DNA of 33,510 nucleotides from JBHENC01 sp051000345 (GCA_051000345.1 JBPCOJ010000139.1:1-33510); one strand, 5' to 3'; numbered from the stretch's first letter, positions 7,227 to 16,337 are shown. Notes: generated by a model from the letters alone, not told the origin. Numbers and translations: made by a program.

Positions 7227-8165
7227 ATGGTCTCCACTTTCAAACGCGATCTGATACGCGAGTATCTCTCTCATCTCGAAGTCGAGCGCGGTTTGTCTGC
7301 CAACTCGCGCGAAAGCTATCGCCGCGATCTGCTGCGGCTCGACGCGTGGGCTGGCAAACAAAGCAAGGCGTTGGAGAGTCTCGAACGGGCGGATATTTCG
7401 GCATGGCTCGCAGACCTTTCGCGCGAAAAACTCGCTCCGTCTTCTATCTCAAGAATGCTGTCGGCAGCCAGCGGATTCTACCGGCATTTGCAGCGCGACG
7501 GGCATCTTAAAAACAATCCGACCGAGAACGTCACGCCGCCGCGCGGCGACCAAAAGCTTCCGCGCCACCTAACAGAAGAAGAAGTCGAAGCCTTCCTTGC
7601 CGTTCCGAACACCATGCTTCCCGAAGGCGTGCGGAATCGCGCCGTGCTGGAGTTGCTGTATGCGACGGGCTTGCGCGTCTCCGAGCTGGCGAATCTTTTG
7701 GTGAGCGACGTCGATCTGGAAAAGGGAATGCTGCGCTGTCGCGGCAAGGGCAGCAAAGAGCGTTTAGTGCCAATCGGCAAAAGCGCGCTGCACTGGCTGG
7801 AAATTTATTTACGCGGCAAGCAGCGCGTGGAAGCGTCGATGAAGGGGAAAAAGCAGATCCTCTTTTTAATTAACGGCGGCGAGCCGATGACGCGGCAATG
7901 GATATGGTCGCTTGTCAGCGATTACGCCAAACGCGCGGGGCTTGTTGACGTTTCGCCGCATACGTTTCGCCATACGTTCGCCACACACCTTTTAGAGCAC
8001 GGCGCGGATACGAGGTCTGTGCAAACGCTTCTAGGCCACGCTGATCTGGCGACGACACAGATTTACACCCACGTCTCGAACACTCGCTTGCGGCAGAGCT
8101 ACAACAAATATCATCCGCGCGCACGCGAGCATAATTCAACGGAGAAGTCCGACACGGATGAATGA
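7227..8165 (+). CDS. Tyrosine recombinase of the XerC/XerD family
   Basis: Site-specific recombinase, 312 residues. An N-terminal SAM-like core-binding domain (about 5-95, LSANSRESYRRDL) precedes the catalytic domain with the complete set of active residues: R150 (ATGLRVSEL), K174 (GKGSKER), H245 and R248 (HTFRHTFATHLL), H271 (LLGHADL) and nucleophile Y280 (TQIYTHV). This pattern is that of chromosomal XerC/D rather than phage integrases; most likely it resolves chromosome dimers at dif. No dif site was recognised. The gene starts 100 bases after dapD with AGGATG in front, and may be co-transcribed. XerC and XerD cannot be told apart here, so no symbol is given. Confidence 0.9.
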   Translation: MVSTFKRDLIREYLSHLEVERGLSANSRESYRRDLLRLDAWAGKQSKALESLERADISAWLADLSREKLAPSSISRMLSAASGFYRHLQRDGHLKNNPTENVTPPRGDQKLPRHLTEEEVEAFLAVPNTMLPEGVRNRAVLELLYATGLRVSELANLLVSDVDLEKGMLRCRGKGSKERLVPIGKSALHWLEIYLRGKQRVEASMKGKKQILFLINGGEPMTRQWIWSLVSDYAKRAGLVDVSPHTFRHTFATHLLEHGADTRSVQTLLGHADLATTQIYTHVSNTRLRQSYNKYHPRAREHNSTEKSDTDE

Positions 8166-8207
8166 TTTGAATAATTCAAGGGCGCGTTAAGAACGTCAGA
8201 GACTTTG

Positions 8208-9104
8208 CTATGCCGCATGATCTTGCTCGACGATCTTCGTTTGTTTTTTGAAGGCGACTGCCGAGATGCTGCCGAGTATCAGCGCGCCGCCGAGGAATGT
8301 TTGCGGCAGGAGTTTTTCATCCAAAGCAAGCGCGCCGACAATCACCGCGACAAGCGGCGTGGCAAGCGAAATCGTCATCGCCTTTGTCGATTCGACGCGA
8401 TGCAAAAGCCAGTAGAACAACCAGAACGCCACGATTGTTCCGATGATCGCAAGGTAAAACACCGCGAAGATGGCGCTCCCCGTCCAATGAAAGTTCAGCG
8501 GATTCCCTTCGCTCCACAATCCGAACAAAACAATCGGCACCAGCCCGCAAACCATTTGCCCGAAAAGCAGACCGACGGGATGAAATGCGCCGCCGCTCGA
8601 CTTAACTAAAATGCTCGATTCCGCCGCCGCAAACGCGCCCGCAACGATTGCCGCAGAGCCTGTGAACGCCATCACATTATTAATGTGCAGTTGTTCGACG
8701 AAGATAATAGCGACGCCGATGATACCCGCCGTAATCGCCGCGATTTTTCGTTTGGTTATTTTTTCATCCGGCAGATGAACCCACGCCATCAGCAATCCGA
8801 ACACGGGGATCGTCGCTTGCAAAACCGCCGCCAAGCCCGACGAAATATACTGCTCGCTCCAAAAGACGAGGCTGTAATTAACGCTGAACTGTAGGAACCC
8901 TGTTACGGCAAGCAGCTTCCATTCGCGTTTCGTTTTCGGCAAAGGGATTTTTTGCTGCCGTATGATGATTAGCAGAATCACGCTCGCGCTGACGAATCGC
9001 ATTCCCGCAAAACTAATGGGCGGCAAATCCCTCAAGCCGATTTTGATAAAGAACCATGTCGTCCCCCAGATCAAACACAGCAGAAGCCAAACAATGATAT
9101 TCAT
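8208..9104 (-). CDS. EamA/DMT-family permease
   Basis: 298-residue inner-membrane transporter with ten predicted hydrophobic helices in two EamA repeats. The first begins WLLLCLIWGTTWFFIKIGL and the second begins near residue 145. Signature features are the GTTW near the start of helix 1, RFVSASVILL in helix 2 and TPLVAVIVGALALDEKL in the last repeat. Such exporters move amino acids, metabolites or drugs; the substrate is not readable. Its ATG overlaps the stop of the upstream BNR-repeat gene (ATGA), so the two are co-transcribed. It converges on the recombinase gene with only 42 bases between and no clear terminator. Confidence 0.9.
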   Translation of the reverse strand: MNIIVWLLLCLIWGTTWFFIKIGLRDLPPISFAGMRFVSASVILLIIIRQQKIPLPKTKREWKLLAVTGFLQFSVNYSLVFWSEQYISSGLAAVLQATIPVFGLLMAWVHLPDEKITKRKIAAITAGIIGVAIIFVEQLHINNVMAFTGSAAIVAGAFAAAESSILVKSSGGAFHPVGLLFGQMVCGLVPIVLFGLWSEGNPLNFHWTGSAIFAVFYLAIIGTIVAFWLFYWLLHRVESTKAMTISLATPLVAVIVGALALDEKLLPQTFLGGALILGSISAVAFKKQTKIVEQDHAA

Positions 9105-10474
9105 AATTGCTGCTGCGTTCCCGGCTTGAAGCGGAAAAGCGCGACGGAGACGGCTAATTCCTTATCGTTGATAAAGTGCGTGTACATCGGCACGACTCTT
9201 CCATTAAAGGCGGCGATGCTGATGTAGTCGCCGAAGAAAACTTTTTCGTTGCACGCAAACGGCTCTTGATCGAGTTTGTAATTAACGAAGGTACGCCCGC
9301 CGTTTGTGCTGCGCGCAAGCGTGAGTTTCGTGCGCGTTCCCTGCGTATCGCGGCGGTCATAAAAGATGATGTTCACCGAACCATCCATCGGATCGACTGC
9401 CATCCATGTAAAGAATTGTTCCTTGCCGTTCTTCAAAGAATCATCGTTGACGCGCGCGGGCGCAGACCACGTTTCGCCGCCATCGACGGATGACGCGAGG
9501 AATACGTCCGGGTCACCGTTGCGCTCGTCAATCCAGTTGACGTAGATCGTGCCGCGCCGCGCGCCCGCGCTCGTGTCAACGCCCGTGACAGGCATTCCGT
9601 TGCTGCGGTCTATGCCTTTGATGTTGCTGTCCCATCCGCCCGGCATCTGCGCAATCACCTTGTCTCTGGCGAAGGTCAATCCGCCGTCAACGGATTTCTT
9701 AAAAATCAATCCCTTCGGCCCCGCCCACACAACGTAGATTTCGCCTTTCGAGCCGACGACAGGCACAGCACCTTCAACCGTATTGTCGCTGTCTTGGCAA
9801 TCGCCGCCCGTGTCGGAAATGCGAAACGGCATCGAGAATGTTTTGCCTTTGTCAGTCGAGCGCGAAAAATATATTTGCGAATGATCCTCTGGATTAGAAC
9901 TGCCGTAAACGTCAAAGCGCGTCCACGACAAATAAACGTTGCCTTTGTTCGGCGAATCGAGCACGTTGTCCGTCACGACATAAGGCTTGTCTTCAAACGG
10001 CGTGACGGAATTGAGGTGATTGATCGCCGGTACGGGATCGTTCCACGTCAGCCCGCCGTTTGCCGATGAACTGATGAGAATGCCGCTCACGGCGCGCTTC
10101 GGGCGCGGCACGCGAATGCCGTCAAAGGAGATGTACGAATGATACGCGATTCCGTCGCGGCTGAACGTCACGGCGTCATCGCCCTGCGCGAGGCTTTGCG
10201 CGTTTTGGCTGGCGACGGTCTTCCATGAATTGCCGCCGTTCATCGAGACGTAAACGTAATTGCTGACGCGCGGCTGCGGCGGCACACCGTACTGAAGCGA
10301 AGTGGCGACGATGTTGTCCGGGTTCGCCGGATTGATTGCGATGGAGACTTCGCCGGGATTGAGAGCGCCCGGAGCGCTGACTCTCACGATGCGATGAGCT
10401 TGCGCGTAGCCGAACGCAGCGCAGACGCACAGCAAGAGAAAAATATTTGTAGGTTTCGCAACGAACTTTTGCAT
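9101..10474 (-). CDS. Secreted BNR/Asp-box repeat protein (sialidase-like fold)
   Basis: 457 residues with a signal peptide (about 1-26, hydrophobic IFLLLCVCAAFGYAQA) and at least six Asp-box repeats: SMNGGNSW, SANGGLTW, STDKGKTF, SVDGGLTF, SVDGGETW and STNGGRTF, the mark of six-bladed sialidase-type propellers. The catalytic arginine triad and Tyr/Glu pair of true sialidases cannot be confirmed by eye, so an enzymatic role is uncertain; many such proteins in soil bacteria are of unknown role. Likely periplasmic or exported. It forms an operon with the EamA permease and is divergent from another Asp-box protein across 163 bases, suggesting related control. Confidence 0.8.
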   Translation of the reverse strand: MQKFVAKPTNIFLLLCVCAAFGYAQAHRIVRVSAPGALNPGEVSIAINPANPDNIVATSLQYGVPPQPRVSNYVYVSMNGGNSWKTVASQNAQSLAQGDDAVTFSRDGIAYHSYISFDGIRVPRPKRAVSGILISSSANGGLTWNDPVPAINHLNSVTPFEDKPYVVTDNVLDSPNKGNVYLSWTRFDVYGSSNPEDHSQIYFSRSTDKGKTFSMPFRISDTGGDCQDSDNTVEGAVPVVGSKGEIYVVWAGPKGLIFKKSVDGGLTFARDKVIAQMPGGWDSNIKGIDRSNGMPVTGVDTSAGARRGTIYVNWIDERNGDPDVFLASSVDGGETWSAPARVNDDSLKNGKEQFFTWMAVDPMDGSVNIIFYDRRDTQGTRTKLTLARSTNGGRTFVNYKLDQEPFACNEKVFFGDYISIAAFNGRVVPMYTHFINDKELAVSVALFRFKPGTQQQL

Positions 10475-10591
10475 GATGTTCTTACTCGATGGTTTTGGAA
10501 TTAACTTTGATTGTAGAATATCACTTGCTTATCAAAACCCGAATTCGATTGATCATCCGGTAAGCCGCAAATTCCGTATGGCCTCCCGCGC

Positions 10592-10604
10592 GGAATCGGA
10601 TTCC
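10592..10604. promoter_or_regulatory. Palindrome in the divergent promoter region
   Basis: GGAATCGGATTCC is a near-perfect 13-base palindrome between the two Asp-box genes (gap 10475-10637). A TATATT that could be a -10 box follows at 10617 and an AAGGGAAAAG ribosome site at 10623 precedes the plus-strand gene. It could be an operator shared by the divergent genes. Confidence 0.3.
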
Positions 10605-10637
10605 AGTATTAGCTTCTATATTAAGGGAAAAGTTTAG

Positions 10638-13391
10638 ATGAAATTTATACAGCGCGCACAGGTGAACAAGTTGACAACGTGTTTGACCACTGAAAGAACG
10701 GCGAAGAGAAATCTACTCGCATGGTCGGCGGCGATTCTCGTCCTTATTATGCTTGCGGGCGCGCAGTTTTCGACGCGAGTTTTCGGGCAGCAATATAATT
10801 CGTCGCTTTTTTCTGGAATGCACTGGCGCTCACTCGGCCCGTTTCGCGGCGGGCGTGTGAATGCCGTGACGGGAGTCATGGGACAACCCAACACTTTTTA
10901 TTTCGGCGCAGTCGGGGGCGGCGTGTGGAAGTCGAATAATTCCGGCAGAACGTGGACGCCCGTCTTCGATTCGCAGCCCATTGCATCAATCGGCGCGATC
11001 AGCGTTGCCGCGTCCAACTCAAATGTCGTGTACGTCGGCACAGGCGAGGCGGACATGCGCTCGCAGATTTCCTACGGCAACGGAATGTACAAGTCCATTG
11101 ACGCAGGAAAAACGTGGGCGCACATCGGCCTCGATAACACCAGACAAATCGGGCGCGTCATCGTCGATCCGAAGAATGCCGACACCGTGTTCGTCGCCGC
11201 GCTCGGACACGTTTACGGAGCCAATCCAGAGCGAGGTGTTTACCGCACGCGCGACGGCGGCGCGACGTGGCAAAAAGTTTTGTTCAAGAGCAATGATGTC
11301 GGCGCGATTGATCTCGCGTTCGATCCGCAGAGTTCGCAAATCATCTACGCGACTCTGTGGAACACGCGCCGTCCGCCGTGGAGCATTTATCCGCCGTCGT
11401 ATGGCGCGGGCGGCGGCATCTTCAAATCTACGGACGGCGGCGATTCATGGCAGCCGCTAATGAGCGGCATCCCGACGGAAGGGATCGGGCACATCGGGCT
11501 TGCCGTCGCGCCGACGAATCGCAATCGCGTCTATGCCATCGTCGATGCGAAGGCGGGCGGCTTGTACGCGTCGGACGATGCGGGCGCAACGTGGAATTTG
11601 ATTTCGAGCGACAAACGCATATGGGGACGCGGCTGGTACTTCTGCAAAGTCGCTGTCGATCCGAAGAATCCAGACATCGTTTATGTTTCAAACACGTCGC
11701 TCTATCGCTCGATCAATGGGGGCAAGAATTGGACGGCGATCAAGGGCGCGCCCGGCGGCGATGACTATCATCAGCTTTGGATAAACCCGGACGATCCGAA
11801 GCGCATGATTCTCGCCAGCGATCAAGGTGCAATCGTCAGCGAGGACGGAGCCGCGACGTGGAGCAGTTGGTACAACCAGCCGACGGCAGAGCTTTATCAC
11901 GTCGCGGCGGACAATCGCTTTCCTTACTGGGTGACGGGAGCACAGCAGGACAGCGGAGCCATCGGCACGCCCACGCGCAGCAACCTCGCCGAACTCTCCG
12001 CGCATGATTGGCGTCCCGTGTGCGCGGGCGGCGAAAGCGGCTACACCGCGCCCGATCCCTTGCATCCTGAAATACTGTTCGGCGATAGAGTCACGCGCTG
12101 CAATCTCATCACAGGCGAAACGAAGGATGTTTCACCGGAGCGCAATCTTTCCGTGCCAGCGCGCCATACTTGGATGCTCCCCCTCGTGTTCTCGCAAGCC
12201 GATCCGCGCGCGCTTTACTTCAGCGATCAATTTCTGTTCAAGACGACAAACGGCGGCGAGAGTTGGTCGCAGATTAGCCCTGACTTGACGCGCGAAGACC
12301 CCGGCGTGCCGCCGAATCTGAACGACGTGACGATAGCCGACGCTCCCGAAAACAAACGGCGCGGCGTTATCTATACCATCGCGCCGTCGCCTCTGCGCGC
12401 GCCGAAAATTTGGATCGGCACAGACGACGGTTATATTCAATCGACGAACGACGATGGAAAAACTTGGCAGAACGTCACGCCGCCCGCGCTCGCGTCATGG
12501 AGCAAAGTGGTGATGATGGACGCATCGCACTTCGACGTGAACGAAGCTTATGCCGCCATTGACCGGCATCGCCTAGAAGACAACGAGCCGTATATTTATC
12601 GCACGCGCGACAGCGGCAAGACTTGGCAGAAGATTACGAACGGACTTCCGGCGGGCGTTTATCTGCAAACCGTCAAGGAAGACACAGAGCGACGCGGATT
12701 ACTTTTCGCCGGTACGGAACTCGGCGTTTACGTCTCGTTCAATGACGGAGACCAGTGGCAATCGCTGCAACTCAATTTGCCGCCCGTGTCGATGCGCGAC
12801 TTAGTCATTCACGGCGATGATCTGATTGTCGCAACGCACGGGCGCGGCTTCTGGATACTCGACGACATCACCGCGTTACGCCAAATCAACGACGATGTCG
12901 CACGGTCTGGAGCTTATTTATTTCGTCCGGCGGACGTCATCGACATGCCGCAGCCAAACGAGAACGGCACGCCGCAGCCGCGCGATGAACCCATCACGGA
13001 AAATCCACCTTACGGAGCGATAATTGATTATTATTTGAAGTCTAATGCTTCGGGCGCAGTCACGCTCGAAATTCTCGATCCGGCGGGAGAAGCGATTCGC
13101 CGCTATTCGAGCGCGGATCAATCGCCGCCGATTAATCCAGACACGCTCGACATTCCCGCATTCTGGAGACCTACGCCCGTGCCTCTTTCGGCGGCTGCGG
13201 GAATGCACCGCTGGGTGTGGGATTTGCGCCCGACGCCGCCTGCTGCTGATCGCGGCGCGGCGGCGGCAGGTGGCGGACGTAGAAGCGAAGCCGCCGCAGT
13301 GCTTCCCGGAACATACACTGTAAGGCTCACGGCGGGCGGCAAGAGCTATACGCAGCCGCTTGAGTTGAAGATGAATCCGCGTATGAAATAG
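10638..13391 (+). CDS. Large secreted sortilin/VPS10-like Asp-box beta-propeller protein
   Basis: 917 residues. A long N-terminal region with a membrane segment (LLAWSAAILVLIMLAGAQF, about 32-50) serves as signal or anchor. Two propeller-like regions follow with about eleven Asp boxes, for example NNSGRTW, SIDAGKTW, TRDGGATW, STDGGDSW, SDDAGATW, TTNGGESW and TRDSGKTW. The motif VATHGRGFWILDDI near residue 730 is typical of the 'WD40/YVTN/BNR-like glycosyl hydrolase' family abundant in Acidobacteriota. After it comes a beta-sandwich ending PGTYTVRLTAGG. The protein stops just after LKMNPRMK, where relatives I remember run on for another helical stretch, so it may be C-terminally shortened. Substrate unknown; probably extracellular or periplasmic. 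Confidence 0.85.
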   Translation: MKFIQRAQVNKLTTCLTTERTAKRNLLAWSAAILVLIMLAGAQFSTRVFGQQYNSSLFSGMHWRSLGPFRGGRVNAVTGVMGQPNTFYFGAVGGGVWKSNNSGRTWTPVFDSQPIASIGAISVAASNSNVVYVGTGEADMRSQISYGNGMYKSIDAGKTWAHIGLDNTRQIGRVIVDPKNADTVFVAALGHVYGANPERGVYRTRDGGATWQKVLFKSNDVGAIDLAFDPQSSQIIYATLWNTRRPPWSIYPPSYGAGGGIFKSTDGGDSWQPLMSGIPTEGIGHIGLAVAPTNRNRVYAIVDAKAGGLYASDDAGATWNLISSDKRIWGRGWYFCKVAVDPKNPDIVYVSNTSLYRSINGGKNWTAIKGAPGGDDYHQLWINPDDPKRMILASDQGAIVSEDGAATWSSWYNQPTAELYHVAADNRFPYWVTGAQQDSGAIGTPTRSNLAELSAHDWRPVCAGGESGYTAPDPLHPEILFGDRVTRCNLITGETKDVSPERNLSVPARHTWMLPLVFSQADPRALYFSDQFLFKTTNGGESWSQISPDLTREDPGVPPNLNDVTIADAPENKRRGVIYTIAPSPLRAPKIWIGTDDGYIQSTNDDGKTWQNVTPPALASWSKVVMMDASHFDVNEAYAAIDRHRLEDNEPYIYRTRDSGKTWQKITNGLPAGVYLQTVKEDTERRGLLFAGTELGVYVSFNDGDQWQSLQLNLPPVSMRDLVIHGDDLIVATHGRGFWILDDITALRQINDDVARSGAYLFRPADVIDMPQPNENGTPQPRDEPITENPPYGAIIDYYLKSNASGAVTLEILDPAGEAIRRYSSADQSPPINPDTLDIPAFWRPTPVPLSAAAGMHRWVWDLRPTPPAADRGAAAAGGGRRSEAAAVLPGTYTVRLTAGGKSYTQPLELKMNPRMK

Positions 13392-13496
13392 AGGCGGCTT
13401 CATACGCTCGGCAAGCGCATAACTTCTCAAAGTGCTGCGTGCAACTGCTCGCAGACGAGCATACCGACGAGGCGTGTGCGCGAAGCGATAATTGTT

Positions 13497-14114
13497 TCAG
13501 GGCTTTGCGCTTCCGCCCATTTTGCTTTGAATGTCTTTAATCATTTGCAGATGCATCTGGAGCGTCGGCAGCGTCTTCGTTGCAAACGCCTTCACGTCCG
13601 CGTCAACGCCGGTTTTGGCAGCGTTGCCGAATGCCGCAACATCCTTCTCGTGATCCTCGACCATCGCCTTAACGTATTCGCGGTCAAACTCCGCGCCCGT
13701 GAGCTTCGACAATTTCGCCATCGCCTCTTTATGTCCCGGCAGTACGTCCGGCGGCAGCATGACCTTCTTCTGCTCTGCCACGCGCATCAACTCTTGTCCG
13801 GCCTTCGTGTGGTCATCGATCATTTTCTGCCCGAACTGTTTCACGTCTTTGCTCATCCCTTGTTTGACGGCGAGCTTCCCTAGCTCGACTTCCGCCATGT
13901 TGCCCGGAGCGGCATTGTTCATAAATGCGAGGTCTCCGCCCGTCACGACCTTGTCGCCTTTGTCGCTCGGCGGCATCGCCGGTTCGGTTTTGACTACCGG
14001 CGCGCTGTTCGCCGTTCCGTCGCTGCCGTTCGGTGTTGTTCCGCAAGCCGACGCCAGCAACAACAACATTCCCGACGCCACAAGCAAAGCCATCGTACCA
14101 ATTCGTTTGCGCAT
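13497..14114 (-). CDS. DUF4142 lipoprotein
   Basis: 205 residues. The signal ends in a lipobox LASAC (Cys near residue 24), followed by a Gly/Ser/Pro-rich linker and a four-helix DUF4142 domain (about 60-200): DLAFMNNAAPGNMAEVELGKLA, then VKQFGQKMIDDHTKAGQEL, FDREYVKAMVEDHEKDVAAF and KTLPTLQMHLQMIKDI. DUF4142 proteins have a ferritin-like fold and are commonly stress-induced; no metal-binding role is proven. It is the last gene of the minus-strand regulatory run, 145 bases after the second DUF417 gene, and converges on the sortilin-like gene with 105 featureless bases between. Confidence 0.88.
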   Translation of the reverse strand: MRKRIGTMALLVASGMLLLLASACGTTPNGSDGTANSAPVVKTEPAMPPSDKGDKVVTGGDLAFMNNAAPGNMAEVELGKLAVKQGMSKDVKQFGQKMIDDHTKAGQELMRVAEQKKVMLPPDVLPGHKEAMAKLSKLTGAEFDREYVKAMVEDHEKDVAAFGNAAKTGVDADVKAFATKTLPTLQMHLQMIKDIQSKMGGSAKP

Positions 14115-14259
14115 TTCCTTTTCCCTTCCTTTACATGGAGAGCAGCACTTGAATCATGCCGCTTATGTTGTCTATTATCGTCGCCGCTTGCTTGCCGTAT
14201 GAACCTGCGCTCTCGACGTTGCGTTAAACAGGTTAATTATAATCAATCTTGCGCGATGG

Positions 14260-14736
14260 CTATCGCCGTGCCGCGCGCAACGATTCGCCTGCCGTCCAGA
14301 TTGCCGCGCCGAGTAAAAGAATGTCCTTCACCAGAAACTGCCCCGTTCCGCCGAGCACAGGAAAACCGTAATCCTTCGCCCACACGCCCGCCGCCGTTAA
14401 GAAAAAGCTCAAGGTAGTGAGGAACATTCCGCTTGCGCCGATGCTGCCGAGTGCCGATGCCAGCGGCGCAACCGGTCTGGCCGCAATCAACAAAGCGAAC
14501 GTAATCTCTATGACGCCCAGCAGATTCGAGAATCCCTGCAAGCTGAACACATGATAGCCCCAAGACAAAAGCGGGCTGGTAGTGACGATTCCCTCGAGTC
14601 CTTTGGCTTCGTAGGCGGTAAACTTCATGCCTCCGATCCACAGCAGAATCAACACGAGGCCGTAACGAATGATAAGGCCGCCGATGTTTTCGATCTTCGC
14701 GCCCGCGCGCCGGTTCTCGACTACTGCTGCCGCCAT
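14260..14736 (-). CDS. DUF417 membrane protein (RclC/YkgB family), copy 2
   Basis: Inner-membrane protein of 158 residues with four helices. ENIGGLIIRYGLVLILLWIGGMKFTAYEA is followed by SPLLSWGYHVFSLQGFSNLLGVIEI, a third helix LLIAARP...GASGMFLTTLSFFLT and the ending FLVKDILLLGAAIWTAGESL. DUF417 includes E. coli RclC (YkgB), part of the reactive-chlorine resistance system; the biochemical role is unknown. ATG 14736 is preferred because AAGGAG then sits six bases upstream, against zero for ATG 14742. It follows a paralogue 145 bases upstream and probably shares its promoter. Confidence 0.9.
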   Translation of the reverse strand: MAAAVVENRRAGAKIENIGGLIIRYGLVLILLWIGGMKFTAYEAKGLEGIVTTSPLLSWGYHVFSLQGFSNLLGVIEITFALLIAARPVAPLASALGSIGASGMFLTTLSFFLTAAGVWAKDYGFPVLGGTGQFLVKDILLLGAAIWTAGESLRAARR

Positions 14737-14888
14737 CGCCATCTCCTTATCGAATCAGGCAACTTACTTGAACTCACACTTTCGACTTTCCGCCGATGCA
14801 CCGGACACGCGCCGCCGCAGTGTGCAAGCGGCGACTGCCATGAATGACGCATATAGCGAAGCGTAGTTCGTCAGTCCGAGTGCAGAAA

Positions 14889-15383
14889 TTAGCGTCTCAT
14901 GCGCGCGGCGCGTAAAGCCTCGCCCGCCGTCCAGATTGCGGCTCCGATCGACAGGATGTCTTTCGTCAGAAATTGTCCCGGCATCGGCGACGGAAACGGA
15001 AAGCCGTAGCCCGGCTGCCACGCGCCCGGCGTCGTCAGTAAAAAGCTCAACGTGATAAGAAACATGAAAATCGCGCCGATGCTGCCGATGGCCGAGACCC
15101 TCGGCGCGATGGGACGTGTAGCGATCAGGATGCCCAGCGTAATTTCAACGACGCCGAGCAGTGCGGCAAAGCTCCGCACACTGAACACCGAGTAAGCCCA
15201 TGACATGAGCGGAGAGTTGGCGACAAATCCCTGAATTCCCTCCGCCTCGTAAGCAGTGAACTTCAAAGCGCCCACCACCACCAAAATTAAAACCAGCCCG
15301 TAACGAATGACCTTCGTGCCGATGTTCTCCAATGTGTACGCCAAGTCGTGCGTTTCAGCACGATCCATTGCTGTTGCTGACAT
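14889..15383 (-). CDS. DUF417 membrane protein (RclC/YkgB family), copy 1
   Basis: 164 residues, four helices, closely resembling the downstream copy: ENIGTKVIRYGLVLILVVVGALKFTAYEA, SPLMSWAYSVFSVRSFAALLGVVEI, and the ending FLTKDILSIGAAIWTAGEAL, so the two arose by tandem duplication. Start 15383 has GGAGG nine bases upstream; an ATG eight codons earlier lacks a ribosome site. The family includes RclC, linked to survival of hypochlorous acid. Upstream lie a 16-bp tandem repeat and a copy of the shared GGAATAAA-type promoter motif, and beyond that an ECF sigma gene. Confidence 0.9.
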   Translation of the reverse strand: MSATAMDRAETHDLAYTLENIGTKVIRYGLVLILVVVGALKFTAYEAEGIQGFVANSPLMSWAYSVFSVRSFAALLGVVEITLGILIATRPIAPRVSAIGSIGAIFMFLITLSFLLTTPGAWQPGYGFPFPSPMPGQFLTKDILSIGAAIWTAGEALRAARMRR

Positions 15384-15488
15384 TTTTATCCTCCAATGTT
15401 CATGCATTCCCTAGCAGAAATGAGTTGACGCAAAAAGACTGCCGCAATTCTTCAGGATTTGTACGACGGCGGCATCTTTACGTTATCG

Positions 15489-15520
15489 CCACCGGCCTTG
15501 TATACCACCGGCCTTGTATA
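15489..15520. repeat. Perfect 16-bp tandem duplication in the DUF417 leader
   Basis: The 16-mer ccaccggccttgtata occurs twice head to tail (15489-15504, 15505-15520). It lies just downstream of the predicted promoter motif, within what would be the start-site region or early leader of the DUF417 operon. It may be a duplicated binding site or simple slippage. Confidence 0.8.
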
Positions 15521-15527
15521 AATGTAA

Positions 15528-15553
15528 ATCCCTTTAATCTTGTTTTTTATTCC
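15528..15553 (-). promoter_or_regulatory. GGAATAA-N15-GNAT promoter motif (DUF417 operon)
   Basis: On the minus strand GGAATAAA starts at 15553 and GGAT ends at 15528, the spacing seen at six other sites in the window. The predicted start would be near 15520, about 135 bases before the DUF417 gene. The preceding bases are TT rather than the usual CG. Confidence 0.5.
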
Positions 15554-15743
15554 AAGCGCCAAACCGGAAATATTTCGGCGCTTACGACAAATGAAGTCGG
15601 CGTGTGTTTTATCTCGGCGGAAGGTATCGACGCATCGCTTACGCCGATTTGCGCGGGGATGTAGAAGGAAAGGCAGAATGGCAGGCAAACGGATTGATAA
15701 TAAAAATGAAACTCGTGTCGCGCGCGGCGCGTGAACGCAGCGC

Positions 15744-16337
15744 TCAAGCGGCTTTGAATCTGCCCAGAAGAAATCTAAGCACGCTCGTTGATTCCTTTTT
15801 TTCATTTTTTTCATACGCGCAAGATTCTCTGGCGACGCGGGACAGTTCCGCTCTCAACAGTTTCCTGCCGCGGCTCAATCGTGACATTACCGTTCCCATC
15901 GGAATCAACAGCATCGCGGCGATTTCCTTGTATGAAAACTCCTCTACGTCGGCGAGCAGCAGCACCTGACGGTAACACGGGGGGACTCGCTCGAGGCTCG
16001 ACAGAATCTCTGCATTGCTTAAACGCTCCGGCACGGGCGGCTCATACGCTAATGCTTCGAGCTCCTTTTCGCCGTCCCCGACGTAATTGAAACGCCGCTT
16101 CTTGCAGCGATAATGTTTGAGTTTGTAGGAAAGAATTTTGAACAGCCACGCGCGGCAGTTCGTTCCGGGTTCAAAGCAATGAAAGGATTTCCATGCCTGC
16201 ATATAGACTTCCTGCATCAGGTCTTCGGCTTCCGCGCGGTTTTCCGTGAGCCTCACGGCAGTGCGAAAAAGCTCGCTCAAGTGCGGCAAAGCCTCCGCCT
16301 CGAAAGCCTCCGTGCTGTTTTCATTAAAGCTCGGCAT
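15744..16337 (-). CDS. ECF-type RNA polymerase sigma factor
   Basis: 197 residues. Region 2 is well conserved: LFRTAVRLTENRAEAEDLMQEVYMQAWKSF and FEPGTNCRAWLFKIL, with the DLxQEVY core and the promoter-melting part following. Region 4 reads PPCYRQVLLLADVEEFSYKEIAAML...GTVMSRLSRGRKLLR, a normal HTH. A Lys/Glu/Ser-rich tail ends the protein. Start 16337 is chosen for GGAGGG five bases upstream; ATGs at 16358 and 16349 are possible. No anti-sigma gene is directly attached; candidates are the zinc-finger proteins at 19.9-21.3 kb. Upstream is a Crp/Fnr-like palindrome at the position of an activator site. It likely reads the shared GGAATAAA-type promoters, which is an inference. Confidence 0.93.
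   Translation of the reverse strand: MPSFNENSTEAFEAEALPHLSELFRTAVRLTENRAEAEDLMQEVYMQAWKSFHCFEPGTNCRAWLFKILSYKLKHYRCKKRRFNYVGDGEKELEALAYEPPVPERLSNAEILSSLERVPPCYRQVLLLADVEEFSYKEIAAMLLIPMGTVMSRLSRGRKLLRAELSRVARESCAYEKNEKKESTSVLRFLLGRFKAA

Noticed and set aside
9101..10474. Calling the BNR-repeat protein a functional sialidase
   Set aside because: Asp boxes are clear but the catalytic arginine triad and Tyr/Glu pair could not be identified by eye.
15452..15814. Minus-strand frame between the DUF417 and ECF sigma genes
   Set aside because: It overlaps the sigma gene end, the promoter motif and the 16-bp repeats, with no recognisable domain.
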